Origin: Arthrobacter sp. Leaf137
GTDB taxonomy: Bacteria; Actinomycetota; Actinomycetes; Actinomycetales; Micrococcaceae
NCBI RefSeq assembly: GCF_001423525.1
Contig: NZ_LMOI01000006.1
Coordinates: 917-59,103 of the forward strand
DNA length: 58,187 nucleotides
Reading direction: 5' to 3'
Under the pieces are notes generated by a model. The model had not been told where the DNA came from, did not search any database, and was given only the letters and a program-made list of their open reading frames with translations. Position numbers and translations under genes: made by a program. Positions 25,827 to 35,158 of the stretch are shown here, piece after piece (position 1 is the first letter of the stretch; the number at the start of each line of letters is the position of its first letter).

Positions 25827-27329
25827 ATGCACATCTCCGCCAAGGACCTCGCAGCAATCATTCCCCCGGGGTTCACGCTCGGCGTCGCCACCGCGGCCAT
25901 CCAGATTGAGGGGGCCCTGGACGAGGACGGCCGCGGTCCCGCAGGCTGGGATGTTTTCGCCGCCAAGCCCGGTGCGATCGTGGACAGCCACAGCCCTGCG
26001 GTGGCCACGGACCACTACCACCGGATGCCGCAGGACGTTGCCCTCATGAAGCAGCTGGGGGTGGACTCCTACCGGTTCTCCTTTGCCTGGCCGAGGATCC
26101 AGCCCACCGGCAGCGGGCCCGCCAACAGCGCAGGCCTCGCGTTCTACGACCGTCTCCTCGACGAGTTGCTGGCCAACGGAATCTCCCCGATGGCCACCAT
26201 CTACCACTGGGACACGCCGCTGGCGCTGGACGAGGCAGGCGGCTGGATGAACCGTGACACCGCGTACCGGCTGGGGGAGTATGCCGCAATCCTCGCGGAG
26301 AAGTTCGGCGACCGGGTTGCGCGGTGGGTCACCATCAACGAACCGGCCACCGTCACCACCAACGGCTACACGCTGGGCTTGCACTCGCCGGGCAAGGAGC
26401 TGATGCTGGGTGCCTTCCCCACTGTGCACCACCAGCTGCTGGGCCACGGACTTGCCGTGCAGGCACTGCGTGCCGCCAAGGTCCCCGGCGAAATCGGGAT
26501 GACCAATGTCTACTCACCCATGGTCCCCAACTCCATCAATCCGCTGGATAAGATCAGCGCCGGCCTCATGGACCTCGCCCAGAACCGGCTGTACGCGGAT
26601 CCCGTCCTCTCCGGAAAATATCCGGACCTCATCAGGGCAGCGAAGTTCTTCTCCTCCTTCGAACATCCGGAGGAGGACATGAAACTGATCTCCCAGCCAC
26701 TGGATTTCTACGGGCTCAACTACTACATGCCCACCAAGGTGGCCGTTGGCCCCGGCGGCGGGGCGGTCCCTGCCAGCATGGCCGAAGCCATGGGCAGCGA
26801 CCTGAGCGCGGCAGGCAATGGCGGCACACCGTTCCACGTGGAAACCTGGCCCGAAGCGGACATCACGTCCTACGGGTGGCCCGTGAAGCCCGAGTACATG
26901 GGGGTGGCGCTGAAGGAAATGGCCGAGCGATATCCCAACCTCCCGCCCGTCATCCTCACCGAGGGCGGTGCCAGTTTCGAGGACATCATCGTCCGGGACA
27001 AATCCACCAACACCCGGTTCATTCCGGATGAGCGGCGGCTGAAGTACCTCTCGGACCACCTCGAGGCGGCGCTGCGCGCCACCGCTCCCGGCGGCGAAGC
27101 GGAGTCCGTGGACCTGCGCGGCTACTACGTCTGGTCACTGCTGGACAATTTCGAGTGGTCCGCGGGCTTCAAGCAGCCGTTCGGGCTGTTGCATGTGGAC
27201 TTCGAGACCCTTGAGCGCACACCCAAGGCGTCCTACTTCTGGCTGCAGGAACTCATTGAAGAGCGTGACCTGTTCCAGGCTGCAAGTGCGGCAATCGCCC
27301 AGGCCGTCATCCCGGAGGACGCCGCCTAG
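25827..27329 (+). CDS. Family GH1 beta-glucosidase
   Basis: A 500-residue retaining glycosidase of family GH1, cytoplasmic, hydrolysing beta-glucosides such as cellobiose. The acid/base Glu lies in WVTINEPATV near residue 172 and the nucleophile in PPVILTEGGASF near 385. SYRFSFAWPRIQPTG, YHWDTPLALDEAGGW and YYVWSLLDNFEWSAGF are further GH1 signatures. GAAGG eight bases upstream supports ATG 25827. No sugar transporter or LacI regulator adjoins it, and no signal peptide is present, so its substrate must be imported by a system elsewhere. Confidence 0.95.
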   Translation: MHISAKDLAAIIPPGFTLGVATAAIQIEGALDEDGRGPAGWDVFAAKPGAIVDSHSPAVATDHYHRMPQDVALMKQLGVDSYRFSFAWPRIQPTGSGPANSAGLAFYDRLLDELLANGISPMATIYHWDTPLALDEAGGWMNRDTAYRLGEYAAILAEKFGDRVARWVTINEPATVTTNGYTLGLHSPGKELMLGAFPTVHHQLLGHGLAVQALRAAKVPGEIGMTNVYSPMVPNSINPLDKISAGLMDLAQNRLYADPVLSGKYPDLIRAAKFFSSFEHPEEDMKLISQPLDFYGLNYYMPTKVAVGPGGGAVPASMAEAMGSDLSAAGNGGTPFHVETWPEADITSYGWPVKPEYMGVALKEMAERYPNLPPVILTEGGASFEDIIVRDKSTNTRFIPDERRLKYLSDHLEAALRATAPGGEAESVDLRGYYVWSLLDNFEWSAGFKQPFGLLHVDFETLERTPKASYFWLQELIEERDLFQAASAAIAQAVIPEDAA

Positions 27330-27355
27330 GGTCACGTTTCAGGTGGAGCGGGATC

Positions 27356-28474
27356 CTAGAGCAGGTCCAGCATGCCCAGCTGCTTGGCCATGCCGGCTCC
27401 GTCAGGGGAGTAGATCCACGGCACCTTGGACGCGGTATGGTCCCCGTCCTCGGAGTGGCCGCCGGCAAAAACCGATTCGCTGACGGACAGCTGGCGGATG
27501 GCGATGGCCGCCACTTTGTCCGGGTTCTCCGATGCGAAGCCGGAGTAGATGGCTTCGTCGTGCTGGCCGTTGTCCCCGATGAGGAGCCAGCGCATGTCCG
27601 GGAACTCCTTGCTGAGCCTTTCCAGGTTGCGGTGTTTGTGGTCCTGGCCGCTGCGGAACCAGCGGTCCTGCGTCAGGCCCCAGTCCGTCAGCAGCAGCGG
27701 CCCCGACGGGTACATGTTGCGGCCCAGGAACCTCGCCAGGGTAGGCGCAGCGTTCCACGGCCCGGTGGAGAGGTAAATGACGGGGGCATCGGGGTGTTCG
27801 ATGGTCAGCCGGTCCAGCAGTACGGCCATCCCCGGCGTTGCCATGCGGGCCCGCTCACTGAGGACGAACGTGTTCCACAGGGCCAGGAACGGGCGGGGCA
27901 GTGCCGTCACCATCACGGTGTCATCGATATCGGACACGATGCCGAACTTCACGTCAGGGGCGATGACGTGGATCAGTGCTTCTGCCGGCTCGGTACCCTC
28001 GGCCTGCAGTGTCGCCGTGTGCCAGCCCGGCGACAGCTGGACGTCCACCTCGGTGTCCACCAGGCCGCCGCGGTCAGCCTGTACGCGGGTGACAACATCA
28101 CCGATGGTGATTTCGACGTCGGCGAACTGCAGCGGCACGCCGGTAAAGGCGCGCCAGCCGCGGACGTTCTGGGTAGCGTTCTTGGCCTCCTGCTCGGCCT
28201 TGCTGCCGGGAAGCGGCTTCTGCGTCATCAGCACGCGGCCCAGGACCCGGACACGGCTGGTGGATCCGTAGCCCTGGTAGGCAATGGTCCGGGGCACGAA
28301 GTCCCAACGCCTGGCGAGCCGGATCCGGAAGCTGTTGAACCCGTCGGAGATGCGGTGGGCCAAGCGGAAGGCCTGGTTCCCGCCAAGCTCGGGCCGGCGC
28401 TCCGGAATCTTTCCCGGACGCCCGGAAGCGGGCTGGGTTGCGGGCTGGGTCGGGTTCTGCGGCGCCGGGTCCAT
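27356..28474 (-). CDS. APP1-type phosphatase (DUF2183)
   Basis: A 372-residue protein with a HAD-like phosphatase domain of the APP1/DUF2183 family. The nucleophile motif is GIVSDIDDTVM near residue 180; IYLSTGPWNAAP near 237 and WLLIGDNGQHD near 302 are further HAD motifs. The N-terminal half (residues ~60-160) is a beta domain (IAYQGYGS, VRVLGRVLM). Yeast App1 is a phosphatidate phosphatase; bacterial substrates are not known. The start at MDPAPQN is chosen over an upstream ATG that adds a low-complexity segment. It is 66 bases downstream of the DUF72 gene on the same strand. Confidence 0.85.
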   Translation of the reverse strand: MDPAPQNPTQPATQPASGRPGKIPERRPELGGNQAFRLAHRISDGFNSFRIRLARRWDFVPRTIAYQGYGSTSRVRVLGRVLMTQKPLPGSKAEQEAKNATQNVRGWRAFTGVPLQFADVEITIGDVVTRVQADRGGLVDTEVDVQLSPGWHTATLQAEGTEPAEALIHVIAPDVKFGIVSDIDDTVMVTALPRPFLALWNTFVLSERARMATPGMAVLLDRLTIEHPDAPVIYLSTGPWNAAPTLARFLGRNMYPSGPLLLTDWGLTQDRWFRSGQDHKHRNLERLSKEFPDMRWLLIGDNGQHDEAIYSGFASENPDKVAAIAIRQLSVSESVFAGGHSEDGDHTASKVPWIYSPDGAGMAKQLGMLDLL

Positions 28475-28540
28475 GGTTCCACTCTGCCACAGGCGGCGGC
28501 CCGTGTGGCGGCGTGCGGGAGACGGCAGCACAGTATGACG

Positions 28541-29272
28541 TCAGGCGCCCAGGATGGCGCGCAGGGTCCGGGCGTTGCGCACCGCGTGCCCGCCGCCGTC
28601 GTTATTGAAATAGGCGTACACGTCCAACCCCTCCGCTGCCCAGCCGCGGATCCTGTCCGCCCACCAGTGCAGGTCATCGTCCGAATAGGAGCCGGCGTAG
28701 AGGTGCTGGTGGTCAGGCCCGTGCAGCCGGACATAGGTGAACGGGGCCGTGGTCTGGAGCAGGCACGGCAGATTGGCTCCGCTCATGATGCAGTAGGCGG
28801 CGCCGTGCCGCTCGAGGATCGCCAGGACTTCCGGGCAGTCCCAGGTGGGATGGCGGAATTCCACGGTGACCCGGATCCATTCCGGCAACGCGGCCAGGAA
28901 GTAGTCCAGCCGGGCATCGTCCCGTTCCAGTTGAGGCGGCAGCTGCACCAGGAGCACCGCCCGTTTGTCCCCGAGTTCGTGCCAGCAACGGGCAATCCGG
29001 TCCACCCAGACTTCGGGCTGGTACAGCTTCCGCGCGTGTGTGAGGCCACGCGGAGCCTTGACGGACATGCTGAAGCCCGGGGGCAGCCTGCGGTTCCAGC
29101 CGGCAAACGTGGTGTCCCGGGGCCAGCGGTAGAAGCTGGCGTTCAGCTCCACGGTGCTGAACTGCGCGACATAGTGTCCCAGCCGGTCCTTCGCCGGCAG
29201 GCCTGGCGGGTACAGGACGTTCTCCCAATGGTCATAGCTCCAGCCGGAGGTGCCGATATGGACTGCCACCAC
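28541..29272 (-). CDS. DUF72 TIM-barrel protein
   Basis: A 243-residue TIM-barrel-like protein of the DUF72/YecE family: HIGTSGWSYDHWENVLYPPGLP at the start, STVELNASFYRWP near 40, YVRLHGPD near 175 and YFNNDGGGHAVRNA near 220 are signature elements. The family resembles sugar-phosphate isomerase/endonuclease IV folds and has metal-ligand-like residues; its reaction is unknown. It diverges from the GH15 gene with 67 bases between and precedes the APP1-type phosphatase gene. Confidence 0.88.
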   Translation of the reverse strand: MVAVHIGTSGWSYDHWENVLYPPGLPAKDRLGHYVAQFSTVELNASFYRWPRDTTFAGWNRRLPPGFSMSVKAPRGLTHARKLYQPEVWVDRIARCWHELGDKRAVLLVQLPPQLERDDARLDYFLAALPEWIRVTVEFRHPTWDCPEVLAILERHGAAYCIMSGANLPCLLQTTAPFTYVRLHGPDHQHLYAGSYSDDDLHWWADRIRGWAAEGLDVYAYFNNDGGGHAVRNARTLRAILGA

Positions 29273-29339
29273 TGCAGGCTACACCGGCACTTCGCAAATG
29301 TGCCCGGAACAGGGAGCGCGTTTGTGGCAGGGTAAGGTC

Positions 29340-31148
29340 ATGGCGCGAATCGAAGATTATGCGGTGGTAGGCGACCTTCAGACCGGGGCGCTGATCAGCA
29401 AAGAAGGTTCCATCGACTGGTTGTGCCTTCCCAGGTTCGACTCCCCGGCCTGCTTCACCGCGTTGCTGGACACGCCCGACGCCGGCCGCTGGCTGCTGGC
29501 GCCCGAAAGCGGCGGACCGTGCACCCGGCGGGGATACCGGGACGGCAGCCTGATCCTGGAAACCGAATGGGACACCCCCGACGGGACGGTGCGCGTCATC
29601 GATTTCATGCCGCCGCGTGATTCTGTGGCGGACATCGTGCGGATCGTCGAGGGCGTCAGCGGCACCGTGAAGATGCACTGCGAGCTGGTCCTGCGCTTCG
29701 ACTACGGCCACATCGTTCCATGGGTACGCAAGGACAAGCACGGCCTCCACGCCATCGCGGGGCCGGACGCTGCCTACTTCGTGACGCCGGCGGAGGTACA
29801 CGGCGAGAACATGCACACCGTGGGCGACTTCACCGTCAGCGCCGGGGAACGTATCCCGTTCGTCCTCACGTGGGCTCCCAGCCATGTGGGCCGGCCGCAC
29901 TCGGTGGACGCGGAGAAGGTCCTGGACACCACCTTCGCCTTCTGGCGCGGCTGGACCACCCAGTGCACGGTGCAGGGCGAATACCAGGACGCCGTGGTGC
30001 GCTCGCTGGTGACCCTCAAGGCGCTTACCTACGCACCAACCGGCGGCATCGTGGCCGCCGTGACCACCTCCCTGCCCGAACAGCCCGGTGGTCCCCGCAA
30101 CTGGGACTACCGGTACTGCTGGCTGCGGGACGCCACCATGACGCTGCAGGCGCTCCTGGCCGCCGGCTACACCGCCGAGGCGGCCGCCTGGCGGGAATGG
30201 CTGCTGCGGGCGGTGGCCGGGGACCCGGCCGACCTGCAGATCATGTACGGCATACACGGCGAGCGGCGCCTGCCCGAGCTGGAGCTGCCCTGGCTCAGGG
30301 GATATGAGAATTCGGCGCCCGTGCGGATCGGCAACGCGGCGGCCGAGCAGCTCCAGCTGGACGTGTGGGGCGAAGTGCTGGACTGCCTGGCGCTGACCCG
30401 TAATTCACTGCTGAAGCATCCGGACGATTCGTGGGACCTGCAGTGCGCCCTGATGACCCACCTGGAAACCATCTGGGACCAGCCGGACAACGGGTTGTGG
30501 GAAATGCGCGGCCCCCGCAGGCACTTCACCCATTCGAAGGTCATGGCGTGGGTTGCCGCCGACCGGATGGTCAAGGGCGTCAGGGAGTCCGGGCTGCCGG
30601 GGCCGGTGGAGCGGTGGGAGGCGCTGCGGGACACCATCCACCGGGATGTGATGGCCAACGGGTTCGACGCCGGACGCAACACTTTCGTGCAGTCCTACGG
30701 CAGCCCAGAGCTTGATGCCAGCCTGCTGCTGATTCCGCGGGTAGGCTTCCTGCCGCCGGATGATCCCCGCGTCATCGGGACCATCGAGGCGATCCAGCGC
30801 GAGCTGACCGAGGACGGGTTCGTGCTTCGCTACCGTCCGGAGAAGAGCGACGACGGCCTGCCGGGGAGCGAGGGCGTCTTCCTCGCCTGCTCGTTCTGGC
30901 TGGTGGAGGCGCTGCTCGGCGCGGGACGGCATGAGGAGGCACGCGAACTGTTCGAGCGCCTCCTGGAGCTGCGCAATGACGTGGGGCTCCTGAGCGAGGA
31001 GTGGGCAGTCCGCGCGGGCCGGCAACTGGGCAACACCCCGCAGGCGTTCAGCCACTTTGCCCTTGTGACTAGCGCTTTGGAGCTGCATCAGGATACCGTT
31101 CGCCGGAGTGACACCCCTATCCCGCCGGAACCGGCGGGGCGGCGCTGA
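29340..31148 (+). CDS. Glycoside hydrolase family 15 protein (trehalase/glucoamylase-like)
   Basis: A 602-residue cytoplasmic (alpha/alpha)6-barrel glycosidase. The N-terminal beta domain covers residues ~1-230 (IEDYAVVGDLQTGALISKEGSIDWLCLPRFDSP). The barrel holds PRNWDYRYCWLRDA near 255 and SEGVFLACSFWLVEAL near 515, the latter with the catalytic base Glu. This subgroup includes mycobacterial and streptomycete trehalases, so intracellular trehalose or a maltooligosaccharide is the likely substrate. AGGGTAAGG precedes ATG 29340. It is monocistronic, followed after 118 bases by a small stress-type gene. Confidence 0.92.
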   Translation: MARIEDYAVVGDLQTGALISKEGSIDWLCLPRFDSPACFTALLDTPDAGRWLLAPESGGPCTRRGYRDGSLILETEWDTPDGTVRVIDFMPPRDSVADIVRIVEGVSGTVKMHCELVLRFDYGHIVPWVRKDKHGLHAIAGPDAAYFVTPAEVHGENMHTVGDFTVSAGERIPFVLTWAPSHVGRPHSVDAEKVLDTTFAFWRGWTTQCTVQGEYQDAVVRSLVTLKALTYAPTGGIVAAVTTSLPEQPGGPRNWDYRYCWLRDATMTLQALLAAGYTAEAAAWREWLLRAVAGDPADLQIMYGIHGERRLPELELPWLRGYENSAPVRIGNAAAEQLQLDVWGEVLDCLALTRNSLLKHPDDSWDLQCALMTHLETIWDQPDNGLWEMRGPRRHFTHSKVMAWVAADRMVKGVRESGLPGPVERWEALRDTIHRDVMANGFDAGRNTFVQSYGSPELDASLLLIPRVGFLPPDDPRVIGTIEAIQRELTEDGFVLRYRPEKSDDGLPGSEGVFLACSFWLVEALLGAGRHEEARELFERLLELRNDVGLLSEEWAVRAGRQLGNTPQAFSHFALVTSALELHQDTVRRSDTPIPPEPAGRR

Positions 31149-31191
31149 GGCGGGGCCGGCACAGGGCTGAACTTTCCCTTCGCAGAATAGA

Positions 31192-31203
31192 TAAGTAGAC
31201 TTA
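31192..31203. promoter_or_regulatory. Short palindrome upstream of the DUF1508 gene
   Basis: TAAGTAGACTTA is a 12-base inverted repeat (TAAGT/ACTTA) lying 64-75 bases before the start of the DUF1508 protein in an otherwise GC-rich gap. It could be an operator or part of a promoter. No regulator is known for it here. Confidence 0.3.
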
Positions 31204-31266
31204 CTAACACCTCATGGAGTGCTCCACAAGCACAATGCCGTGACTGACGGAGGAGGAGTGATTCGC

Positions 31267-31557
31267 ATGGCCGGGTATTTTGAACTCGTTGATGCCCCTG
31301 ATGGTGGCTACAGGGTCAGGATGATGGACGGGGCGGGCCACCTGATGGCAATCTCGGTGACCTTTCCCACGAAGCGGGCGGCCGTGGCCGGAGTGGCCAT
31401 GGCCCGTGAAATTGCAGGCACAGGCCTTATTCGGGATAAAAGCCTGGACGGTGCCGGAACGGTGATCAGGGAACGGGTCCGGCCCGTGGCAACGCCCAAG
31501 GAAGAAGCTGCCCGGCACAAGAAGGCCCCGGAGGCCAGGCGGGCCGCGGTGGGCTGA
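31267..31557 (+). CDS. DUF1508 (YegP-like) small protein
   Basis: A 96-residue protein whose first ~60 residues form one YegP-like DUF1508 unit (YFELVDAPDGGYRVRMMDGAGHLMAIS...TKRAAVAGVAMAREIA), a small beta-alpha fold of unknown role. The C-terminal 30 residues are basic (RPVATPKEEAARHKKAPEARRAA). GGAGGAG about ten bases upstream supports ATG 31267. Its stop codon shares one base with the start of the following HAD phosphatase gene (TGATG), so the two are translationally coupled. Confidence 0.75.
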   Translation: MAGYFELVDAPDGGYRVRMMDGAGHLMAISVTFPTKRAAVAGVAMAREIAGTGLIRDKSLDGAGTVIRERVRPVATPKEEAARHKKAPEARRAAVG

Positions 31558-32264
31558 TGGGCCGGCAGGACGCACCCCCCGGTGGACGCCGCCGGGGGGT
31601 TCTCTTTGACGTTGACGGGACGCTGATCGATTCGTCGTACCTACACACCGTTTCCTGGTGGGGTGCCTTCCGCCAGTACGGCTATGACGTTCCGATGGCA
31701 TCCATCCACTACCTCGTGGGCATGGGCGGGGACCGGCTTGTGGACAGCCTGCTGCCCGAGGGCCGGGACCGCAGCGCCGATGAGGACATCATGGCCAGCC
31801 ATGGCGCACTGTACGCCGCCCGCTGGCCTTCCCTGCGCGCGTTTGATGGTTCGAAGGACCTGCTGGCCCGGTGCCATGCCGGTGGCCTCGCCGTCGCCCT
31901 GGCCTCGTCGGCCCGGGAGCAGGACCTGCAGATCATGAAGGGAATCCTTGACGCTGACGCGTTCATCGATGCCGCCACCAGCTCCAAGGATGCCGAGGAG
32001 AGCAAGCCTGCCCCGGACATCCTGGCTGCTGCCCTGGAAGCGATCGACGTAGAGCCGGCCGATGCTGTCTTCGTCGGAGACGCAGTCTGGGACATGAAGG
32101 CCGCGGCCGCGCTCGGCATCCCGGCTGTGGGGGTCACTTGCGGGGGAATCAGCGCCGACGTGCTCCGGGAGGCCGGCGCGGTGGACGTCTACGAGGGACC
32201 TGCCGACCTGTTGCGGAACCTGGCCGGCAGCGCCATCGGGAAGTTGCTGAACCGCGGCAGCTAG
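31557..32264 (+). CDS. HAD-superfamily phosphatase (phosphoglycolate phosphatase-like)
   Basis: A 235-residue HAD subfamily I hydrolase. The nucleophile motif VLFDVDGTLIDSS is at residue 15, the helical cap follows (SWWGAFRQYGYDVP), motif II is ALASSA near 120, the Lys lies in EESKPAPDI near 148 and motif IV is VFVGDAVWDMKAA near 170. The substrate is likely a small phosphorylated metabolite such as phosphoglycolate or a sugar phosphate. It is coupled to the DUF1508 gene and overlaps the tail of the opposite-strand gene by four bases. Confidence 0.9.
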   Translation: MGRQDAPPGGRRRGVLFDVDGTLIDSSYLHTVSWWGAFRQYGYDVPMASIHYLVGMGGDRLVDSLLPEGRDRSADEDIMASHGALYAARWPSLRAFDGSKDLLARCHAGGLAVALASSAREQDLQIMKGILDADAFIDAATSSKDAEESKPAPDILAAALEAIDVEPADAVFVGDAVWDMKAAAALGIPAVGVTCGGISADVLREAGAVDVYEGPADLLRNLAGSAIGKLLNRGS

Positions 32265-32521
32265 CCCGGGGTTTTCATGGAAGAGCCGCCTGCCGCGTCC
32301 TTCTCGGTGCCGTTGTCGGCGGGTTTGACCCAGGACACGGCCACCTTCACGGAGCCGTCATCGTTCCTTTCGACGTCCGTGACGACGTCGGCCAGCCTGG
32401 CTCCCATGTCAACAATCCTGGCCCGGTAGCTGGCCACCAGGTCCTCCAGGCTGGCTTCAGTCCATTCGCCGGGCCGCATTCGGGTGGAAATTTCAACCGG
32501 TTCGGGCTGGTACAGCGTCAT
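32261..32521 (-). CDS. Conserved hypothetical small protein
   Basis: An 86-residue soluble protein, not recognised as a named family. It has an acidic helix (TEASLEDLVASYRARIVDMGARL) and a beta segment (RNDDGSVKVAVSWVKP). GAGGA about six bases upstream supports the ATG. It converges on the HAD gene with a four-base overlap of the ends. The 256 bases upstream, to the alcohol dehydrogenase, hold no other gene. Confidence 0.55.
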   Translation of the reverse strand: MTLYQPEPVEISTRMRPGEWTEASLEDLVASYRARIVDMGARLADVVTDVERNDDGSVKVAVSWVKPADNGTEKDAAGGSSMKTPG

Positions 32522-32777
32522 GGCGTCCTCGTTCCGTTGGCATGGGCCTCGTGAAGCAAACCCGGCGGGCCCTTCCTACGCTAGGAGTCCGGGGCGGGTG
32601 GGACAAGTACCACGGAGTATCCGGTTCGTCCGATCGTGCCCCCAGCGGACGCCCAGGCCGCCTGGCGTAAAAGTGCCAAATGCCTGAAGATCATCAGCAT
32701 GCTTACTTTTTGCCCGAAAATTCGGTAGCGTCGAATGAAGGGCGCACGGCCCGGACTGCGAGGAAAAGGAGAACACC

Positions 32778-33959
32778 GTGAAAGCACTGACCTGGCAAGG
32801 AAAACGATCAGTCAGCGTCGAAGAAGTACCCGATCCCGTGATCCAGGAGCCTACCGATGCGATCGTGCGCATCACCTCCACGGCGATCTGCGGGTCCGAC
32901 CTGCACCTGTACGAGGTCCTGGGGCCCTACATGCACAAGGGCGACGTGATCGGCCACGAACCGATGGGCATCGTGGAAGAAGTGGGAAGCGCCGTCACCA
33001 ACCTGCGCAAGGGTGACCGCGTGGTGATCCCGTTCAACATCTCCTGCGGCTCCTGCTACATGTGCAAGCAAGGGCTGCAGTCCCAATGCGAAACCACCCA
33101 GGTGAAGGAAAAAGGCTCGGGAGCAGCCCTCTTTGGCTACTCCGAACTGTACGGCTCAGTGCCGGGCGGGCAGGCCGAGTACCTCCGTGTCCCGCACGCG
33201 GATTACGGACCCGTCAAGGTGGGGACCGAACTGCCGGACGAACGGTACCTGTTCCTTTCCGACATCCTGCCCACGGCCTGGCAGGCGGTGGAGTACGCGG
33301 ACGTGCAGCCCGGCGGCACCCTTGCGGTGCTGGGGCTCGGGCCAGTGGGGCAGTTCGCCGCCCGCATCGGCGTCCAGCGCGGCTTCAACGTGGTGGGCGT
33401 GGACCCCGTCCCGGAACGCCGCGCCATGGCGGCCCGGCACGGCGTGGACACGCTCGATTACACCAAAACCCTCGGTGACGAACTGCGGGAGAAGACCGCC
33501 GGTAGGGGCCCTGACGCGGTGGTGGACGCCGTCGGGATGGAAGCCCATGGCTCCCCGGTGGCCGGATTCGCGCACCAGGCATTGGGACTGCTGCCGGACA
33601 AGCTGGCACAAAAGGCCATGGAGACCGCCGGCGTTGACCGCCTCGCCGCACTGCACACAGCTATCGATGCCGTCCGGCGCGGAGGAACGCTCTCCCTCAG
33701 CGGCGTCTACGGCGGCCAGGCCAGCCCCATGCCGCTGCTGACCATGTTCGACAAGCAGATCCAGGTGCGGATGGGCCAGTGCAACGTGCGGCGTTGGACA
33801 GATGACATCCTCCCGCTGGTGGAGGACGACGCCGATCCGTTGGGCGTCATGGACCTCGTCACCCACCGGTCGGGCCTGGACGGGGCACCGGCACTTTACG
33901 AGAAGTTCCAGAAGAAGGAAGACGGCTGCATCAAGGTTGTCCTCAACCCGGGAGCCTGA
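32778..33959 (+). CDS. Zinc-dependent alcohol dehydrogenase, formaldehyde dehydrogenase-like
   Basis: A 393-residue MDR-family dehydrogenase. Catalytic zinc ligands are seen in CGSDLHLY near residue 38 and GHEPMG near 60; the four structural-zinc Cys residues lie in CGSCYMCKQGLQSQCE near 91-104. The Rossmann motif is GLGPVGQFAA near 185. The long C-terminal half with an inserted segment (HQALGLLPDKLAQKAMETAGVD) is typical of the glutathione-independent formaldehyde dehydrogenase/Zn-dependent group. GAAAAGGAGAA precedes the start. The substrate may be an aldehyde or alcohol; it is monocistronic. Confidence 0.9.
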   Translation: MKALTWQGKRSVSVEEVPDPVIQEPTDAIVRITSTAICGSDLHLYEVLGPYMHKGDVIGHEPMGIVEEVGSAVTNLRKGDRVVIPFNISCGSCYMCKQGLQSQCETTQVKEKGSGAALFGYSELYGSVPGGQAEYLRVPHADYGPVKVGTELPDERYLFLSDILPTAWQAVEYADVQPGGTLAVLGLGPVGQFAARIGVQRGFNVVGVDPVPERRAMAARHGVDTLDYTKTLGDELREKTAGRGPDAVVDAVGMEAHGSPVAGFAHQALGLLPDKLAQKAMETAGVDRLAALHTAIDAVRRGGTLSLSGVYGGQASPMPLLTMFDKQIQVRMGQCNVRRWTDDILPLVEDDADPLGVMDLVTHRSGLDGAPALYEKFQKKEDGCIKVVLNPGA

Positions 33960-33977
33960 CCCGCATCACGAACGCGC

Positions 33978-35135
33978 TCAGCACAGGTGGTTGAGCGCGT
34001 CCTGGGACACGTCCGTGAGCTCGGAAATCAACGGGTTAACTCCCAGGGTAGGCGGCTCGGGCGGATAGGCCACCGCCATGGCCAGCTGGGTCTTGCCGTC
34101 CTCGCTGGTCATGGCAATGGTTCCGTAACCGTCGGTGTCGCCAGGCAGGCCGTAGTAGAAGCGGTTGTTGCAGGTGTTGTTCCAGCGGCGCAGCGCAAAA
34201 CCGTAGTACTGCAGGTAGCCGCCCTTCATGGCCGTAACGCTGTCCGGCGGGAGCAGTTCGCCCTTCAGGAGCGCGGCGTAAAAACGGTTCACCTCCGGCA
34301 GGGTAGAAACTGCTCCGGAAGAGGGAGCCTCCGCCTGCCATTCGGGCAAACTGGCATCCAGGCGTGCGCCGCCCACCATGACGTAGCCGTGAACCATGCC
34401 CGGAAGGGCCGGCCCGCCCAGCCGGGTTGCGCCCAGGTCCAGCGGGCGCGCTATGTCCATGGCCAGGACCTGTGCGATGTCCTGGCCGCGCAGCCGTTCG
34501 ACGATCAGGGCCAGCGCCGCATAGTTGGTCCGCGAATAGTTGAAGATCCGTGCCAGCCGCGGCTCCCACGGGACGGTGGCCGCCAGGGCCAGCTGCTGCT
34601 CGAGGCTGATCTTCCGGACCGTGACCTTTTCCCAGGGGCCGGATGCCAGGAGTGGATCGGTGAAGTCGGGCAGCCCCGACTCGTGGGTCAGAAGCTGGCG
34701 CACACTGACCGGGCCGGGCGGATGCAGGACGCTCCCGAACTCCGGCAGGTAGCGGCTCACGGGATCGTCGAGGCCGAGCTTTCCTTCCGCCACCAGTTTC
34801 AGCACGGAAACCGCCACGAATGATTCGGTGATGCCGCCAACCCGGACGGGGTCGGACGCCGCTGCGGGTTCGCGTGTTTCCAGGTTCCGCACCCCGGCCG
34901 CGTGTGTCCAGGCGTTGCCGTCATACCGGACGTCGATCAGGACGGCGGGTGCGCCCTCGCCGATCATGCGGTCGCTGAAGGCTTCCAGGAGGGCGAAAGC
35001 GGCTGCCCTGTCCTGGTCCGTCGGCATCGGGTCCGGAGGGCGGGGCCCGCCGGTGCAGCCGGCAGCTGAGATCAGGAGGACCGTGCACAGGGCAGCAGCC
35101 GCCCGTATCCATCCGCCGCCCCGGCGCGCACCCAT
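33978..35135 (-). CDS. Beta-lactamase-like serine hydrolase lipoprotein lacking catalytic motifs
   Basis: A 385-residue lipoprotein: signal peptide with lipobox SAAGC (Cys 27), then a class C beta-lactamase/DD-peptidase-like fold. The usual SxxK motif before TFxAxxVLQLVEEGKL reads GITE (VRVGGITESFVAVSVLKLVAEGKL), so the nucleophile Ser and the Lys are both replaced. The YxN motif is YSR (FNYSRTNYAALALIVERLRG), and the HxG region reads GLPGDTDGYG without His. The fold signatures (LTHESGLPDF, YLPEFGSV) remain. The protein is probably a catalytically dead, ligand-binding descendant. ATG at 35135 is used because a longer frame runs into the neighbouring palindrome. Confidence 0.85.
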   Translation of the reverse strand: MGARRGGGWIRAAAALCTVLLISAAGCTGGPRPPDPMPTDQDRAAAFALLEAFSDRMIGEGAPAVLIDVRYDGNAWTHAAGVRNLETREPAAASDPVRVGGITESFVAVSVLKLVAEGKLGLDDPVSRYLPEFGSVLHPPGPVSVRQLLTHESGLPDFTDPLLASGPWEKVTVRKISLEQQLALAATVPWEPRLARIFNYSRTNYAALALIVERLRGQDIAQVLAMDIARPLDLGATRLGGPALPGMVHGYVMVGGARLDASLPEWQAEAPSSGAVSTLPEVNRFYAALLKGELLPPDSVTAMKGGYLQYYGFALRRWNNTCNNRFYYGLPGDTDGYGTIAMTSEDGKTQLAMAVAYPPEPPTLGVNPLISELTDVSQDALNHLC

Positions 35136-35158
35136 GGGACCATTTTCCCCCAACTGGG

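Noticed and set aside
27437..29335. 632-codon open frame on the plus strand
   Set aside because: Antisense to the APP1-type phosphatase and DUF72 genes, both of which have clear family motifs.
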